Shown here: positions 1 through 11,662 of the stretch, in pieces
Layout: each line of letters begins with the position of its first letter
Position numbering within the stretch: the stretch's first letter is position 1
DNA from: Alisma plantago-aquatica
Taxonomy: Eukaryota > Streptophyta > Magnoliopsida > Alismatales > Alismataceae
DNA: 64,000 nt
Assembly (NCBI GenBank): GCA_963693085.1
Contig: OY856412.1
Location: 966,329,281-966,393,280 of the forward strand
Reading direction: 5' to 3'
Notes under the pieces: model-generated
The model's database searches: none
The model's input: the letters and a program-made list of their open reading frames with translations, nothing else
What the model was told of the DNA's origin: nothing
Position numbers and translations under genes: made by a program

Positions 1-560
1 GACTTAGGTATGTCATCTGCCTTAATCCTCAACTGATGGTAACCTAACCTGAGGTCTATCTTTGAAAACATAGTGGCACCTCTCAACTAAACAAAAAGAT
101 CATCAATCCTTGGTAAAGGATACTTATTCTTTATCGTCACTTTGTTTAACTGTTGATAGTCTATACACAACCTCATGGAACCATCTTTCTTCTTGACAAA
201 CAACTTGGGAGCACCCCAAGGGGAAGTGTTCGGCCTGATAAAACCCTTCTCTAATAGTTCATGTAACTATTTCTTTAACTCCTACATCTTTGTTGGCGCC
301 ATTCTGTATGGTGACTGTGCTATGGGTTGTGTTCCAGGAGGAAGATTGATCTTAATGTCAATCTCTCTAGGAGGGGGAACTCCAGGAAACTCATCAGGAA
401 AAATATCTTTAAACTCCCGTACCACTGGTACCTCCTAGACACTAGTACCTCTCGCCTTGGTATCCACAACATGGGCTAAGAAAGCTTCACATCCTTATTT
501 CATCAATCACTCTACTATCATAGCTGACATCAAACATGTAGGAAGAACCTTCCTACCACC
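1..560 (-). pseudogene. Element A reverse transcriptase, N-terminal part (truncated by window edge)
   Basis: Translation of the minus strand gives the protease-RT linker and the start of a Ty3/gypsy RT. It includes the stretches DEFPGVPPPREID and SPYRMAPTKM, followed by the template-binding region with [16 protein letters not shown] and [15 protein letters not shown]. The RT would copy element RNA into cDNA inside virus-like particles. In-frame stops interrupt it (for example after the KM of the APTKM motif and after DDLFV), so it is not functional. The catalytic YxDD box would lie beyond base 1. The ORF on the other strand at 175-438 is only its shadow. Confidence 0.85.
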
Positions 561-992
561 TTAGAAAATCCATTGTACCTCTCCATCGTGGAACGTTTCT
601 ACCTTAGTGCTACAGTCCAAGATTACCTTGTACTTTTCCAAGGTATCCATCCCTAGGATCACATCAAAACCATGCATGTCAAGTGGAAAAAAATCCACTT
701 GAATGTTACATCCAGAAAAAGAAAGAACACAAGAAGAGCACACTTCCTGCAACTCAGCGGAACCAACCAAAGGAGTCTCTAGTCGTAGGCTATCATATCT
801 ATGACTAACAAGTAGATAAAAACTATTTGTCACCTTTATATTGATAAAAGAGTGTGTTGCACCTGGATCTACTAGCACAAATTCGAAACAAGAAGCAGAC
901 AAATTAGAATGAAATAACTCCATTTGACCTTTTATGACTTGTGGGTTGACTACTGCTTTTGGCTGGCTCATGGCATAGAACCTCACCGTCAC
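561..992 (-). pseudogene. Element A retropepsin-like aspartic protease
   Basis: This 143-codon open stretch covers the chromovirus protease that cleaves the Gag-Pol polyprotein. The active-site loop reads LVDPGATHSFI, where D-[ST]-G-A is usual, so the residue after the catalytic Asp is Pro. The C-terminal family motif DVILGMDTLEKY is intact, followed by the short strand ending in GEVQW. It lies between gag (higher coordinates) and RT (lower coordinates), as expected on this strand. The stop at 561 separates it from RT. The copy in B has a different change in the same loop (DPCATHSF), so the two copies decayed independently. Confidence 0.88.
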
Positions 993-2045
993 CTACTGTC
1001 ATCCACGTCCTCGGCTAGCTTGTAAAGAGGATCATGTTTGCGATGCTTGACCGCATCCTAAGCCACTATCACTACTGAACAGTCTATGTTGTGATCCTTA
1101 CTGACTCTGCCTTGGCTGTTGGGTCACTTCCTCAACCTTCATAGGGAAATTCCATCTAATATGTGTTGCCTATCCACATTGGTGACACACTCTATTCTCA
1201 CTCTATGATATAAACGACCCTATAACTGAGTCTGATGATGAGTTGTGAGCTCATGTCTATGGAAAACTGTGACCTCTACCCCTACCCGATGTCCACTGTG
1301 GATGTGCATGTGATCTTGCTTCAGTGAAGGATGACCTTGATTGCGACTGCGATGGGAAAAACCTTAGCTTCTTGAAGCCTCCAGATGATTTTCCTTGGAA
1401 TTGAACTGGTCACTTCTTAGCATTAGCTTCACACTTTTCTATGGAAGACCTCTCAATCCTCTTTATGGATTCCAAAAAGGTAGAAAACCTTTCCCTATTT
1501 TCTAGGGCTGATGTTGTTGTAGTTAACTCAATACTTAGGCCCTTTTTGAACCTATAATTCCTTTCTTTATCAGTGGCTTCCATGTGCGGGAAGAACCTCA
1601 GAAGCTCCATAAACTTTGACTCATACTCATTAATAGTCATAGCCCCCTGAAGAATCTTCTCGAACTGAGATATCTTCTCATCTAGATAGGTCTCTGGAAT
1701 GTATCGGCTAACAAATTCCTACCGAAACGCCTCCCATCCTATCACAACTCCTAGCCTTTTCTCCTCTTCTATGGCCCACCAGTGGCCAACACTACCCTTC
1801 AACAAGTATATCGCTTGCTTAATTTTCTCTTCTTCATGGATGGTCAGGATTTTGAATGCCTTTTCCATCTCAGTCAAGCACATGTCAGCGTCTGTTGGAT
1901 CAAAAGTACCATCATATCCAACCACCCCAACACATCTAAGACGTTCAAACGTCTTCCCTACACCTTTTGATTCCACATTAGGGACAGTTGCCCTAGCTTG
2001 AGGTGTTGGTGTTATGTCTTCTATATGTGTAATTGTGGCCATCAT
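993..2045 (-). pseudogene. Element A gag (capsid and nucleocapsid)
   Basis: The gag N-terminal/capsid part is read at 2045-1719, starting MMATITH and containing DPTDADMCLTEMEKAF and GSVGHWWAIEEEKR, the conserved WW region of plant Retrotrans_gag. It continues in a second open stretch at 1640-1410 (NEYESKFMELLRFFPH...). A degenerate region then leads to a CCHC-type zinc knuckle near 1150-1185 (VCHQCG), where a TAG at 1170-1172 replaces the Gln that is still encoded in B. Gag would package the element RNA. Several frame breaks show it is dead. The first Met is chosen because it precedes the conserved block and lies about 290 bases from the PBS. Confidence 0.85.
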
Positions 2046-2314
2046 CTATCTAAACATAGATTGAAACTCAGGATTGGCCATCATTATCGGGTCTAGCTGA
2101 GCCATTGTGGGCTTCTCCGGCCCTACTTCTAGCACACTCTCATTGCGTGCCTCAGTCTTAGCACCTCCTCCTCATGCAACCTACCTACTCTCAATGTGTT
2201 CTTCATGTCCTCCAGACATATCTGCATAAGCATAAACTATGATCAGATATGTTGGATACATAAGAATAGACTCAAACCTATGTGCTATGTCCCTATAAAC
2301 TTGGCAAGCCTAGA

Positions 2315-2326
2315 GCTCTGATACCA
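2315..2326 (-). other. Primer-binding site of element A (initiator Met tRNA type)
   Basis: The minus strand reads TGGTATCAGAGC, the standard complement of the plant initiator methionine tRNA 3' end. It lies 7 bases inside the LTR boundary at 2334 and marks the start of an internal region. Confidence 0.92.
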
Positions 2327-5300
2327 ACTTAACTGTGACACCTCATCACGCTAAATGAGATTACTCAAAATGAAAAACATGATCCACTGCTAATTAATCA
2401 CATAGTCAAAATGCAGAATAATTAAAACCAATTTCAAGAATGTAAACAAACTCTGGAACATTTACATAAAGGTCCATCTTTTCTATTCTCACATATAACA
2501 AGAACTTACATCTGTGCTCAATGGCTTCATCCACTTCCTATATACAAAATATATTTCATAGGTACATGTCATATATTTGCAAACATTGGCATACTGCCAA
2601 AATCTCATGTCGATGCAAATTTATCATCTAGAAAACACATCCCATACCCGGACCTGAGAGTATAGGGACGACACTAGGAATCTATGTTTAACATCTACAA
2701 CTGGCCAACCTTATGAATCTATTGATCTCCAGGCATGTTCTCTTCCACAACACAACCTCGACCTCGTTGCCCGCATCCACATATAAGGATGTGGTGACCC
2801 ATGGGTGAGACCCAGTCCCAGCGAGGGATATAACTCTCTCCAACAAATATTGATTACAATAGATTAATTAACAGTGAATAAACTAGGCAGATAGGGTATT
2901 GAATAAGAAATTGAGCTGATTGAACAATTTAAACATACTAAGCAATTAAGCAAATAAGCTTCAAAAACAAGTAGAATTACTCAAATTTCAAAAGTCTACA
3001 ATGTATAAGAACTATGTAGCATAAAGATAAAACAAGGGTTACTCAACCAACGTGAGACATATTTAACCCTATAGATATATAATACACAGCTCAAATTACA
3101 TCTTTTACTATGTTACCCTGAGGGATTTGTGGAATACCACTCAAGTCCCAACTAACCACTACTGAGTCAAAATCAGTGCCATAAAAGATCTAGGATGTTC
3201 AGATTCCTAAGATATTCTCTACTCTCGATCAGTACGAGTCTGCCATAGCGACATATTAGGTCAAGCTACTAATAGCCTAGTCCATCCTTGGTACAAGTCA
3301 CGTCACTTGTGAAAGGAGGTGGGAATACAAACCCTACCATCCGAGGTACAACTACAATTGTCCTCAAATCTTATCATATATACATATCAAAGACACGAGC
3401 ATAGTTGTTCTCCTACCGAGGTATGACCACAGTCATCCTCCTAAACATTTGGAGTCAGGATGACAAGCACCCCATATACTCAACAGTATGCACTCTGAGA
3501 TTCCCTTAGGAATAATCGTTTCACCATCTGGCAAATCCTGACACTCAGATGGATCTATGGCACAGGGAAATACATGATAAAGTTACACTTGATTAGTTAT
3601 TGCCAATCGGGAGAATTCAGGCTTCATCATACAAATGAACATACAAACCCTAATTCAATTCTATCAAGTGTATAAGTATTGCAACTTTAGAAGATATAAA
3701 ATGTTTGAAGTATAGATCTTAATCATATTGACATATGCTATCCTCCATTGCATTATAATGAACCACATTATCATCATATCATTTCAAGATATCCATTTCT
3801 TATCACAAGTTCCAGGGTTTCAACCCTTATTGGAACATGAAAAGGATTTCACCTCAATCAGGCTCAAACATGCCCAATGGTCATTAAGACCATCACATTA
3901 TTCATAGAAAGTTTATCCTCATCAATCCATGCCTTAAACAAGGCTCAAAAGATCATTAGAAAATATTTTTCCATAGGTATTATTATTATGGCAAGGCACA
4001 ATGATATTTAAATAGCACTACCTTGTAGTTTAGACATAAGAAGTGTGTAATACATTGTCACATTAATCATGTAAGAGGGCTTATTATAACCAATCATCAT
4101 CATTTAATTACATTAATGTTAGGTATAGAAAAATATATCACATTTAAGTTACACACCCACTTATTATGGTCATTTATCAAATATAACTATAGGAGCGCAA
4201 AGGTATAACAACAATTTAATGATATTGAACCATAAAATTATCATCAATAGGACCCACCTATAATATCATGGGGCTCACTCTAATCCATTGGATGTTGAAT
4301 CATCCAATATCATTCATTGGATCGAGATCATTGTTCAAAGTTATCAATTAAAGTATAGGTGTAGCCATTAGATCAATTAAAACAATGAACCATTGGTTTA
4401 ATGTTTATAGAATATACAATTACATCCTTAACTCACCATATGTGGTGATGACCTGATCCACTATTAGTTGTGATCATTAAGTTACCATCAATTGTTAGAT
4501 CAATACTATATTCATTTAACACAATCTGATATTAAGCTAATGTCATTATTGATTGATAACATAATTAGATAATCAAACCATTGCTAATTGAGATTCCCAG
4601 AGAGCCTAACACTAACCTGAGGGGTGACTATCAATTAACATCATCGTTCATAACCCTTGGTCCGCTCCTTTGGTTGTCATGAAGACCACACCATCGAGTC
4701 ATGTGTTTAGAGGAGAAAATAACCTAGAAACCCTAATATGGACCATCGGTTGATAGGTGCTTAGAACCATAGGTGGTGATACCAACCTGAACTAAGTCAT
4801 ATACTTCCTTAGGAAGAATGTGTACATGATTACATGTTCATCTAGAACTGGAAACAAAATAGGAAACACCATAAAAATCAAAACCCAAACCAAGCATGGC
4901 TTTTTAGTGCAGGATCATCATTTTAAAGCAAGAACATGAGATAGAAAGCTTATGGTAAACAATAAACATCTAGCAAGTTATAAAACTCACCTCTAATGAG
5001 AATAAAAAACTTCTAGAAGAATGAAACTCGAGCCAAGAAGGTATAAAACCCAAGAGGAAGCTCTAAACTCGGCCAAAGAGACACTCTTCTTCACAACGAA
5101 TCAAAACCCTAGAAGAAGAAGCATGAAAGATAGGATCTTGAGCTCTAAAGAAACTTCTACCATGGAACAACAAAGTTTTGACCTGAAGGAAGGTCTAAGG
5201 AAGAATAAGAGTATGAAAAATAGAGAAAAAGGGAATAAACCAACTTTCCTTGGTCGAAAACCCTAGAAGATGACCTTAGAAACCCTAGGTAGGGCTAGAT

Positions 5301-5446
5301 GGAGCTCTAGGAGACCTTCTTTTCTAGAAAGAGGATTTCTTCTACCTTAGACCACTTTGTTTTGCATCCAAATAGATCAAGGTCTGTTCTCTAAGATAGA
5401 GGAAATAGGGAGTGAGAAATGATTTCAATTTGGAGATAAGAAGGGG

Positions 5447-5456
5447 CATATATAGC
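5447..5456 (-). promoter_or_regulatory. TATA-like box in the shared LTR
   Basis: The minus strand reads CTATATATGCCCC, a plausible TATA box about 530 bases from the 5' end of the LTR. The equivalent site in the other LTR (near 62966-62974) reads GTATATATACCCC, so the box is conserved between the LTRs. Confidence 0.5.
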
Positions 5457-5573
5457 TTCATGGATAAGGAAGGGGTCAAGCATGAGGTGCCCATGAGCTT
5501 TCCATGTGTCCATAGCCTAGAGATTCTATTTCCATGCAACATATCCTTCACTTGACACTTGCACTTTCTCTCC

Positions 5574-5641
5574 TTTATCTATACCCTTATCCTTATCTTT
5601 ATCCTTATCCTTGTCTTTACCATTACTCTTATCCTTATCCA
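5574..5641 (-). repeat. Imperfect hexanucleotide repeat (TTATCC-type) in the LTR
   Basis: Units of TTATCC/TTATCT are repeated about ten times. On the minus strand they translate as Asp-Lys runs, which explains a spurious ORF here. The same tract in the other LTR (63096-63182) is longer, indicating slippage. Confidence 0.85.
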
Positions 5642-5987
5642 TAAAGGGGGAAACCCCTAAAATGTCCTTGAAGAGGAACACCTCCAAACCAAGAATAAAT
5701 AGGAGCCCCATAGCCCAAAAAAGTAAAGAATGATAAGGAAACATATGAGGATCGTAATTATTGTGAAAATATACAAATAAAACCTCCTAATTGGGTAAAT
5801 TGCAAAAAGTCCAGAATGAACATAAAATTTCATAACTTGCTCAAACAATGTCCAAATTGGACCAAATTTGAAACATAAGCTTGTATTATGATTCCAAAAC
5901 ATATAACAAGGTTAGATTAAGGTTATAAGAATTAAGTTATAGTAATTAAGCTTATTCAACACTTTAATCAAGTTTAGGGGCCTTACA

Positions 5988-6003
5988 ACTATAAACCCCT
6001 AAC
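5988..6003 (-). other. Polypurine tract of element B
   Basis: The minus strand reads GTTAGGGGTTTATAGT directly before the LTR start TGTAAGG. It follows the lineage-typical phrase GGATTTCGGGGCAAAATCC. It would prime plus-strand DNA synthesis. Confidence 0.8.
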
Positions 6004-6044
6004 AAGGATTTTGCCCCGAAATCCTATGCAAAGAGAGATGGGTA

Positions 6045-7473
6045 CTTTCTGCGCATCTCATTCTCTAGTTCCCACATAGCTTTGATGCCATAAAAGCTTT
6101 ACTAACACTATATCTTTCTTCTTTAGCTTCTTCACTCTCCTATCCAGGATCAACACTGGATATACTCATATAACTCAACCTCTACTAGTTGGGTTGTCTA
6201 CTCTATATCTAGATGGCATTTCCTTAGCATGTAGATGTGAAAAATATTATGTAACCCAATTAGCTCTGGGGGTAACTCCAACTTGTATGCCACTTTTCCA
6301 ACATGAGCTATTATAGAGTATGGTCCCATAAATCTAGGAGCCAACTTACCCTTCTTTCCAAATCTTAGCACACCTTTCCAAGGAGAGACTTTGAGATATA
6401 CTCTATCTCCCACTTGAAACTCAAGTGGTCTGCATCAGTTATTTGCATAAGATTTCTACCTATCCTAGGTTGCTTTCAAATGCTTTTGTATTACTTTAAT
6501 CTTTTCTATAGTTTGTTGTACTAGCTCAGGGCCCAAAATTGATATTCACCGATCTCATACCGGCAAAGAGGAGACCGACAATGTCTCCCATAAAGAGCCT
6601 CATAAGGAGCCATATCTATGCTTCTCTGGTAGCTATTGTTATAAACAAATTCTATCAAACTGAGATGTGTATTCAAACTTCCCACAAACTATAAGACACA
6701 TGCCCTCAAGAGATCCTCTAAGATCTGAATAGTCCTTTCAAACTGGCCATCTGTCTGCGAATGGAAAGTTGTGTTGAACCTTAGCTGTGTTCCCATTGTT
6801 GAATGTAGATGTTCCCAAAAAAAATTTGAATTGTGGACCTCTGTCAAAAACTATTGTCACTGGAATGCCATGTAGATAGACTATCTCATCAGCATATACT
6901 TGTGCCAACTTCTCTATTATAAACATAGTCTGGATTGGCAGAAAGTGAACTGACTTAGTCAATCTGTCCACTACCACCCATATGAAATCATGACCCTTGG
7001 ATATCCTAGGAAGACCAACCATAAAGTCCATGGTAATATGATCCCATTTCCACTACAATATTGGAAAAGGTTGTAATGCAACCTGTAGGTTTTTGGTGCT
7101 CAACCTTCACCTACTGGAAAACTGAACATCTAGCAACAAACTCTACCACATCACACTTTAGACCTGGCCACCAATACAAGTCCTTCAAGTTTTGGTACAT
7201 CTTGGTACTTCCAGGATGCATTACACACATCGAAGAGTGAGCCTCCTCAAGTGCCATCTTCCTCAACCCCTCAACATCAGGAACTATTGTCCTGTTATGG
7301 AAACAAACTATACCGTCATCTACCTCAGGAAGCCATCATACTTTTCACTGCCAATTCCTGATTGGATATTATGTATCATAGTATCATTTTGTTGTGCATC
7401 ACAGATCTATTGTCTCAAGATAGGTTTGACTTGTAACTGTGCCAATAGACCTGCCAACAAGGAGACTTCCAGA
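6045..7473 (-). pseudogene. Element B integrase with chromodomain remnant
   Basis: On the minus strand the order is as follows. A HHCC zinc-binding region (near 7240-7090) contains EEAHSSMCVMHPGSTKMYQ and DLYWWPGLKCDVV. The catalytic core at 7031-6738 has MDFMVGLPRISKGHDFIWVV, the first Asp in VVVDRLTKSVHF and the second in VFDRGPQF. The C-terminal domain at 6413-6198 has MGDRVYLKVSPWKGVLRFG and PELIGLHNIFHIYMLRK. After a degenerate stretch, 6110-6045 still reads MWELENEMRRKYPSLF, which matches the end of a Tekay chromodomain. Integrase joins the cDNA to chromosomal DNA. The chromodomain would steer it to heterochromatin. Stops and shifts disable it. Insertion D cuts the gene from RNase H at 7478. 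Confidence 0.88.
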
Positions 7474-7478
7474 TGTAC

Positions 7479-9295
7479 AATTAATGCGACGCTTAGCACT
7501 TACAATCACTAAGATTTTTATCCTAGAGTATAATCCTTTTTCTACTTCCGATTAAGGCTAGTATAGAAAGGGTCGATCCCATAGTACAACTTATTAAGAT
7601 TGTTATCTCTAATCCCAATTATTTGAAGAACTTATTTTATTTGTTTTTGGTTCTTTTTTATTTTTGGAAAAGAAAGTAGAAGTCAAGTTTTGGGGGTTGG
7701 TGATTAACACTAAGGAAAGAAATACAAGAATAAAAATGCACTTAATAAGAATATAAATTTGCCCTATCACAAGGAAAATTAAGATTGTTGTTAGCACAAG
7801 AAATACTATTATGAATGCAAAGACAAGGAATTTGAATAAAGCAAAAGCAAGCGGTGATTAAATCAAGAGATGAGAATCGAGGCTTTAGGGGTTTTCACCA
7901 CCTTAGCCTAGGCAAAAACAAACTAATCCTTTAAAAATGACAGATTCGATGAAGGCAAGTGAATTAATAAAAATCCACTAAATATGGACTCCACATGAGC
8001 CCATTGGTCCTGGTGTTCATGCTTCTAAGTACATCATCCTCAAAGAAGAAGGTCCACGGTTGTTTCAAAACTTCTATGCGATTGGGTTTGTTGTTCTAAA
8101 TCTGAACTTCCACGGTCATATCCATCCAGATTAACTTTTAATCAAATCAATTAATTACTTTGAAAGATAAATTAGTTATCAAACCCGAAAGCCATCTAGA
8201 ATCATTTTTTAAGGAAAATTCGATAAATCCATGGCTAAGGGGTTATTCCCCTTGCCTCGATAAATAACTACTCACTCATGGAAAAGGAGAAAAGAGAGAC
8301 AGAGGGAGGAAGTGATCTAGCCATCTTCGAGTCTTACGACTACTGATCCTCGATTAGAGACAATGAAGATGGCTACCTCTTCCTACCTTGCTCGATTGCT
8401 CAGGAGAGGGGAGGAGGAGAAAAGAAAATACTAGATCTAAAACACAACGAAATAACAGAATAACATTTAACAAAGATGCAAAGCCACTTTATTCCATATC
8501 TAGAAGAAGAATATAAGGAAAATTACTTCAGAGCACTAATACAAGAAAAATCGAGATCCGCAAGGACGAGGAAGTGCCCCTCCTTTTATAGGAGAAGGAG
8601 GGGGTATACATTAGGTTTAGCACAAAATAAATGGCCGCCGGCGGTTGCTAACTTTCTAGATCTAGTCAATAGAGGAAACAATTGATTGTTTTGCATTCCT
8701 TTTGCATTAATTTCCCACAACAGCGATTTCAAGCATATTTTTGGGCTAGCCAAAAATTCGGAAGAGACCCGAAAATATTTTTTTCCTGTAGATAATTGAA
8801 TTATATTTCCAACGCATACTTGCACAATAAATTTCTCCATAGGATGTCGGAGTTATACCAATTTTGGTGAAAGGTATATACTGAAATCAGACTCTGTGGG
8901 AAAATGTAAGGCTACTTTCACTGGTTAATTGCACATCCAAATAACCAGCAAAATTTCCGCAAAATATATCTTTTTTGTAGCCAATAAAATTCTTTTTTCA
9001 TTCCATACTTTATCTTGAAATTATGCCTTTAGACGCAAAAGATATGGCTATTTTGGTGACGAGTATCTCAGGCACTGCAGGAATATTTGAAAAGCCTCAT
9101 ATCTTCATCTTTTATTTTCTCGATTTAATTACTTAGATAATTCCTGAAAATTAAGAAAAATATCATAAGAATTTAGGAAAAGTATATCAAGAAGATGAAA
9201 GTTCTATTTATTTTTAAATTATCTAAAATTAATGAAAAAGTCCTAATTAATTATTCTAAATAAAGAAAAAATAAGAGATGAATATGCATTCATCA
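7479..9295 (-). repeat. Element D, LTR 1 (outer, 3' LTR)
   Basis: This LTR is 1817 bp. On the minus strand it starts TGATGAATGCATATT and ends GCGTCGCATTAATT, where the other copies end TTAACA. The left TSD TGTAC precedes it. It differs from LTR 3 by roughly 5 % in the first 300 bases at the low-coordinate end. Confidence 0.92.
8582..8590 (-). promoter_or_regulatory. TATA box in D LTR 1
   Basis: The minus strand reads TATAAAAGG within the short inverted repeat CCCCTCCTTTTATAGGAG. The same box recurs in LTR 2 (14796-14804) and LTR 3 (21022-21030), so it is the probable core promoter of element D. Confidence 0.65.
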
Positions 9296-10444
9296 AAATA
9301 ACCCAAACTTAAACTTTGCTCGTCTCGTGTAACATTAAAATCAAGAAATACTTTCAAGACATACTCTCAACCTATCATCCTTACTCTCCTAACAACCACT
9401 TGATTCCTTCCACCAAAATATGGCCAAGCGACCCCGACGTCCTGAATTCACGAAAAGTGACTTTTATATTTCCTACTTCACAAACTTGCATTTATTCAAG
9501 ACCTGCAATAAAACATATTTTCATTTCACATTTGCATTTGGTACTCCATTTTTTTTTAAGTTTTACACAAGAACAGGTCTGATTTTGGATGGTTGGGGTT
9601 TTTGTAGTTTTCCCTTGGGTAGAAAATTGGAGTGAAGGAGGTATGGAAGAAGGATAGTCTCTCCTCTATTTGACTTGAGACCTTTTTATTTAGTGGACAT
9701 GCAGTTACATTGACCACATTTTTTCTTTGATTTTTGGTGATACACCCAATTGTGTGGGTACGTACGAAGCGGAAGAGGGGGAAGGGGTGCCACCCCAAAC
9801 TTAGCATTTTGGGCACTACTGGCTTTTTTCTTTTTGATGAATGGAAAGATTTGGAAGTGGTGGAAGAAGAGTAAAAGAGGCTATTCTTGTGCAACTTTTT
9901 TTTTAGAGAACCATGCATTGGTTCAACTATTACCAAATCATGCGAAAAATTAAGAAAATTTATACAAGTTGTACATGATAATAAAGCATCACTCTTGAAT
10001 CCTATCAGTCCTCTATGGCTTGCCATCTTTTCCAAGGAGTGATTATTATTTGAGGTCCTAAGTGACAAGAGGATTTCTAGTCATGAAAGTTTCAAAATTT
10101 TAGTTGCAAGGCAGTTACATCATTAAGGGGAGTATTTTGACAAATGATCATATCAAGGCCGACTAGATAATGGCCTTTTTACAATTAAGTAAAAAAATTG
10201 AACGACTAGATAAGGGCCAAAAACTAAAGTAACTAATGAAAAGATCAAAAGGAAAAATAAAACAAATAAGTAAAAGATAGGGGTGGATCACGTACCACCC
10301 ACCCCCACCCCAGACATAGAATTTTGCTCATCCTAAGCAAACTCTTAGACCGAGATGGAGGAAAGAGGATCACGACGGTGGTGGATAGTATGGCGGTAAA
10401 GGAGCGGAGGAGGCATGGTTGTGGTAGTGACTTGGTTGATTTCC
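9296..10444 (-). other. Non-coding 3' part of D internal copy 1, with PPT and an internal purine tract
   Basis: There is no gene here. Next to LTR 1 the minus strand has the PPT context GACGAGCAAAGTTTAAG and TTTGGGTTATTT (9296-9327). A second, G-rich tract of the same type lies at 10280-10335 (minus strand GAGCAAAATTCTATG then GGGGTGGGGGTGGG). The ORFs in this part occur on both strands and show no conserved protein signature. Confidence 0.7.
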
Positions 10445-11077
10445 TCAGAACCACTCCATCTTTACATGTGTGTCTCGAAATGTTTCCTGAATGGCTTGGT
10501 GTACGTCAGTATACCAAGGATAAAAATTGAAATCAAGATGGTTAGGTCCCCATGGTTTGACATATGGTGGAGAATAGTCATATTGAATCTCATTTGTATA
10601 AGGATAATTATTATAAGAAGCATTGTTTTGACTGAATTGTAGTTGTTTGATTATATGTTGTCCACTAGTATCAATGGGGGTTGGGATGAAGGGATGATAG
10701 TCGGAGTATCCATCCATGACATTTGGTTGCACTGCTTGGGTAGTGATATGTAGTAGTGGCTCAAAAGATGTTTGGTGATTATCATTAGAGCGGTTCCTCA
10801 AAGGGAGAGGGAGGAGAGGAAATGGGTATGGTCATAGATGGGTGAGGGGTTGTGGGAGGGGAACTTCTTGAGTGGTGATGTTGGTTGTACCCACAATATG
10901 AATAGTGGGAGGGTAAATGTCCATCTTGATAGGACTCACTGGGCCAGTTTGAGTAGCAACTTGATTGTCCACCAGAGAAATTTGGGTTTCGATCACATGT
11001 GGTAGTTTAGAATTAAGGAAACGTTGTTGCATCTTATTGAACTGGTCCATGCATTCAAGGAAATAGACTTCTTCCTC
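10445..11077 (-). pseudogene. Element D copy 1: unknown ORF after the protease (frameshifted)
   Basis: I do not recognise this protein. It follows the protease after a single TAG (11078-11080) and was probably one frame with it. The N-terminal part is at 11050-10832 (MDQFNKMQQRFLNSKLPHV). After a frame break near 10800 it continues at 10801-10445. It is rich in Pro, Asn, Tyr, Gln and Thr, with no cysteine cluster, no membrane segment and no RT or integrase motif. The C-terminal end reads FRDTHVKMEWF. The counterpart in copy 2 (16674-17303) is fully open and nearly identical, so the ORF is a real part of this family. It could be a retained linker, a packaging-related tail or a remnant of a post-protease region. 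Confidence 0.6.
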
Positions 11078-11662
11078 CTAGGTGTACTTCATGTTACCCC
11101 TAGAGGCTTGGAAATTTATGAACTTCATTCCCACTCTTAGTGTGAGAAGTCCTACCTCAACGTCGATGAGGGCCGTGGCCGTGGCGAGGAATGGCCGACC
11201 AAAGATGAGAGGGTAGCTAGTGTCTTCTTTTATATCAAGTACCACAAAGTCACAAGGGATATAGAAATTTCCGACTTGGATTGGAACATCATCAATAATA
11301 CCAAGAGGCTTGGTAATGGAAGAGTCTGCAAGTTGAATACGCATCGGAGTTGGTCTAGCATCAGTTAGACCAAACCCTCTATACATGCTCAAAGGGATGA
11401 TGGACACACTAGCTCCAAGATCAGCTAGGCCTGAATGGCTGGTAGAGTCACCGATAGAATAAGTGATTTTGAAAGATGTTGGATCTTTGTGTTTCTTTGA
11501 AATTTTACTTTGGATGATGTCTGATGTAGTTTTGGCCAATTTCACCATTTCAGATTCCTCGGTAGTGCGCTTACTGTTTATAAGGGCTTTGAAGAATTTT
11601 TTCCATTCAGGTAGATCAGTCATAACATCCAAAAGTGGGATGTTGATGCATAAATTTCTCAT
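11078..11662 (-). pseudogene. Element D copy 1: end of gag and retropepsin protease
   Basis: A 194-codon open stretch starts with the gag-protease linker (RNLCINIPLLDVMTDLPEWK) and continues into an Athila/Tat-type aspartic protease. The active-site loop is ADLGASVSIIPLSMY, followed by MRIQLADSSITKPLGIIDDV, DFVVLDIKEDTSYPLIFGRP and FLATATALIDVEVGLLTLRVG. D-L-G-A in place of D-[ST]-G-A is common in this branch. The stretch ends at a TAG (11078-11080) where copy 2 has CAG, so the original frame ran on into the unknown ORF. Because no RT or integrase follows, the protease could only have processed a Gag-type product. Confidence 0.88.

Larger units (their letters stand above)
1..2333 (-). mobile_element. 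Element A: partial internal region of the same Tekay family (PBS, gag, protease, start of RT)
   Basis: This region is collinear with the internal region of B and closely similar to it, for example the protease at 561-992 against 23235-23663. It begins at the PBS next to the LTR at 2334 and runs off the left edge within RT. It lacks insertions C and E at the corresponding sites (near 1283 and 2157), so A shows the empty-site sequence. It shares its 5' LTR with the 3' end of B. Coding frames carry stops. Confidence 0.9.
2334..5987 (-). repeat. LTR shared by B (3' LTR) and A (5' LTR)
   Basis: This LTR is 3654 bp. On the minus strand it starts TGTAAGGCCCC and ends GGTGTCACA. On its right are the PPT and integrase of B. 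On its left are the PBS and gag of A. Its partner at 58330-63530 is collinear once a 1.5-kb copia solo LTR is removed (about 3671 bp). In the first roughly 235 bases at the low-coordinate end I count more than 20 differences between the two, which makes B the oldest element here. The ORFs inside it (for example 5021-5266) are not genes. Confidence 0.93.

Noticed and set aside
9316..10068. Overlapping ORFs on both strands in the 3' part of D (also 15532-16260)
   Set aside because: They lie between the last conserved ORF and the PPT, have no motifs and carry unequal breaks in the two bodies, so they are treated as non-coding.
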